This document shows, in pieces, positions 61,749 to 64,000 of a DNA stretch of 64,000 nt (position 1 is the first letter of the stretch; every line of letters begins with the position of its first letter). The DNA lies in assembly GCF_000723465.1 (NCBI RefSeq), contig NZ_HF545616.1:186001-250000 (forward strand), given 5' to 3'. The position numbers and the translations under genes were made by a program. The stretch is from Ruminococcus bicirculans (ex Wegman et al. 2014) (GTDB taxonomy: Bacteria > Bacillota > Clostridia > Oscillospirales > Ruminococcaceae). A model generated the notes under the pieces. It was not told the DNA's origin, made no database searches, and saw nothing but the letters and a program-made list of their open reading frames with translations.

Positions 61749-62409
61749 ATTTTACCTCCCTTAGATTATTAAGTTTATACCAAATTGCACAGCGTAACAA
61801 GATAAAAAGTTTAATATTGTCTGATTATAACATAATGCAACGCCACACAAATAAAGTCTGACGGTGTTGTGCAGTATCACCTTATAGTTTTTACACTGTC
61901 GTCGTACCATTTTACTAATGTTGTAATTTCTAAGAGCGATTTCTACCATCTCCGGAACCTACATTCATCGTATCAATAATAAGTGGAATACGTTTTATAG
62001 TCTGTTCCACTATAGACCTTAGCAATGGTCTTTGCTTTGTTTCTACCACGGCTTATATTGGAATAAGATTGTTCAAAAACTGCGTAAAAGTAAACTTTGT
62101 AGTGCCTCTGCCGTTTATTGAACTCCAGGTAAAACCGCTTTTCTTTTGAAATTCCTGTGTTATAGTTATTTTGTTCGTAATACCTAACTATCCTGTAACA
62201 ACACTTCTGCATTTTAGCATTGTAACCTAAACTGCCAAAGCTGTGCTGACATTGCTTGTGTATTTGTCATATGTAGAAATATCAGCGGCAAACACACTTT
62301 TTGAAAAAACTCCTTTTGAAAATCTACTATTAAACTCTGTATTACCCGTTTCAATAATACATAACAACACTGGAGGCGTATTTCTGACATTTTTTTAGAT
62401 TACTACTTA
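61749..62409. other. AT-rich decayed stretch
   Basis: No intact gene supported. A minus-strand frame at 62212-61973 (79 codons) has no clear ribosome site or motif, and pieces resembling a secreted protein (for example SVFAADIS near 62270) appear in other frames. It is probably gene debris. Confidence 0.35.
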
Positions 62410-63100
62410 TCATTCTACCTTTTGCACAAATTCAATTGTAATTCTTAGTCTATTTTTACTAACATTTGAGTTTATCATAATAATATACTCACTATTATTC
62501 CATATGTAATAATTAAATCTACGATTATCTGTGAACGATATGCTTTCTTTTTCTGTAATATCTTTGAACGTTATCTCAGCACTTTCCGTTTTTAATCTTA
62601 TATTAAACATATCTTTTGTTCATTATTGAGAAATTCCAAGTATATAATATGCCTTTAAAGATCGGATCTGTCATTGAAAATTATACTGTAGTCACTAAGA
62701 TTATAATATATTTCATAAAACTCATTGATCGTATTGGAATATGAATTGTCAGATATATCTGCCGTTACGTCAGAATGATCTGAGAATATATTCATTAAAA
62801 ACTTTCTTGAATGCACGTTTCTATGCATCCACACTCACCACAATCGAAAATGAAACAATCAGTACCACATCGATTATGGACGCCATTCGTCTTGAGGTAG
62901 TGCTGATAAATTTGTGATAAGGTTGTCTTTGCCTTTTTATCAATTTATCCATATTTTTTATTAAATTCATCAGAAGAAATATTGTCACACCCGTGTTTTG
63001 AAATCGTTTCAGCACATTCTTCGTCTAATGTATCAGCAATAGCGTCGAGAATTTATTATTCAATAATCTCGCATTCCTCAAAATATATATTTTTTAACAT
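62410..63100 (-). pseudogene. Decayed DUF4367-type membrane protein
   Basis: Pieces in several minus-strand frames, in order: ILDAIADTLDEECAETISKHG; KKMDKLIKRQR-like text with PYHKFISTTSRRMASIIDVVL (a membrane helix near 62830-62900); FLMNIFSDHSDV; and the end YIWNNSEYIIMINSNVSK (62610-62410). This is the layout of DUF4367 proteins that follow ECF sigma genes. Several stops and shifts break it. Confidence 0.55.
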
Positions 63101-63340
63101 TCTGACTCTGGAAATTCTTTAATAGACATTTGTATTTGATATATCAAGCAAATCCGAAATCTCTTTAGCAGATAAATCTTTTGTGTAGTATAAATGAATG
63201 ACATCCATATAGTCTTGTGGCAGCTTTTTTATAGCCAGCCTTAATATAGCATTATCATTTTCATTATCAATCACGTTGTCAAATTGCTGACAAAGATTCA
63301 CAGCAAATGGACGATAGAAGCACGCAGAGGGTTCCAACAA
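63101..63340 (-). pseudogene. Decayed ECF sigma factor
   Basis: The visible part reads LAIKKLPQDYMDVIHLYYTKDLSAKEISDLLDISNTNVY, a sigma region 4, then stops. Region 2 is not seen. It lies directly upstream of the DUF4367-type remains, its usual partner. Confidence 0.6.
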
Positions 63341-63445
63341 TATAACGCAATGATGAAATTAAAAGACTGGAACAAAGGTAAACTATTCAAAGGAGTATAA
63401 CAAAGTCCGTAATTAGAGAAACGAACACCTTAAAAATGCAACTTA

Positions 63446-63574
63446 GATTATTGGTGCGATTCTGTTGAATGCTCAATATCTGATGTTAATTTGAGAATGC
63501 TTGTCAAACTAATTCTTATTCATCAGAAAGAAGATAAGAAACTCGACATAAGATTTGAGACAAACAAAAGTTAA
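63446..63574 (+). pseudogene. Possible serine-recombinase C-terminal remnant
   Basis: 43 codons without a start, reading SDVNLRMLVKLILIHQKED and LDIRFET, the look of the end of large serine recombinases. A NDEIKRLE-like piece lies just before in another frame. Weak. Confidence 0.25.
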
Positions 63575-64000
63575 ACGATACCGTCAGTGTATTTATCAAT
63601 TAGAAAGTGCGTTGCGTGAGGATTAACAAAAAAAATGCAGATTCTTTATTCTTATATAATCATATTAAACGACAGACTAACTACATATTACAATGAACCT
63701 TAGAATAAAATCTATTTTACTCATCAGATATTGCTACCAAATTTATTATAGTAAAAGAAAAGAGCCCGATAAAATCGAGCCTTTCATGTAATATCGTTAT
63801 CAAAAAAATTATTTATACGCAAGATAAAAACTTAAAGCCATCAAATATCTAATGTGACATTCTCAAAAAAGTCAACCCTACAATAAATTCGCCTGAACTA
63901 TAATGGCTCGAATTTCAACAAATGAGTAGATTTAAGGTACGTAGATTATATTAGAATGTGCTTTATCATAAAGATATTCTAAAAACTTCTTTGGATCAAT
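63575..64000. other. Right edge without recognised genes
   Basis: AT-rich; no frame of note. An imperfect hairpin near 63763-63783 (GAGCCCGAT and ATCGAGCC) may be a terminator for something beyond the window. Confidence 0.35.

Overview
The window looks like the chromosome of a gut or rumen Clostridia bacterium, most likely a Ruminococcus or close relative in the Oscillospiraceae. This rests on the Firmicutes-type Shine-Dalgarno sites and sigma-A promoters, a family 3 cellulose-binding module at the left edge, Tn4451-like and tyrosine-integrase mobile elements, and surface-toxin debris typical of that family. No rRNA gene was seen, so the genus is an inference.

Layout. 1-1741: end of a secreted CBM3 protein and a membrane-anchored unknown. 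1773-8200: a Tn4451-like mobilisable element (serine resolvase, relaxase, MobC, oriT candidate, TnpW-like protein, large serine recombinase). Its right end cuts into a gene for a secreted, extremely Cys-rich protein (to 9808). That gene sits with a receiver-only protein behind a promoter carrying a perfect palindrome, next to a NarL-type regulator, a histidine kinase and a 7TM degenerate kinase (9868-13967). 14075-17498: tRNA-Arg(CCT), an mntP remnant, a diguanylate cyclase with a LacI-like sensor, and an alpha/beta hydrolase. 17733-20121: feoA-feoB and a small FeoB-associated protein.

20348-34637 is the centre of interest. One tightly coupled plus-strand operon holds a TM1266-like regulator, hydF, hydE, two consecutive nitrogenase-like H-D-K triplets, a small acidic unknown, and hypF-hypC-hypD-hypE. 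No nif assembly genes, hypA/hypB, hydG or hydrogenase structural genes are in the window. Seven junctions from hydF to hypF overlap or touch. The layout suggests an undescribed nitrogenase-like metalloenzyme, or a scaffold, whose metal site may use the Fe(CN)2CO chemistry of the Hyp proteins and/or HydE/HydF chemistry. Convergent to it, 34872-41710 encodes the path from glutamyl-tRNA to uroporphyrinogen III, precorrin-2 and sirohydrochlorin (hemA, a precorrin-2 dehydrogenase, hemC, cobA-hemD, hemB, hemL), with a LysR gene upstream. Copies of a short palindromic repeat lie in the gaps of this metal-centred region.

42826-51614 is accessory: a WYL regulator with an orphan HsdS-like protein, a CbxX-type AAA ATPase, and a strip of unknown, immunity-like and broken toxin genes. 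52044-60845 is an integrative element bounded by related att-like repeats. It carries AbiF with an upstream small terminator-ended RNA, ribbon-helix-helix proteins, a three-operator promoter driving tiny hydrophobic peptides, a HIRAN-like protein, a sigma factor, replication/excision-type genes, an XRE repressor, and an integrase with an inserted HTH domain. It truncates a dGTPase-like gene. From 61750 to the end the DNA is AT-rich and decayed, with remains of an ECF sigma factor and a DUF4367-type gene.

All family assignments come from reading motifs; no search or alignment was run.
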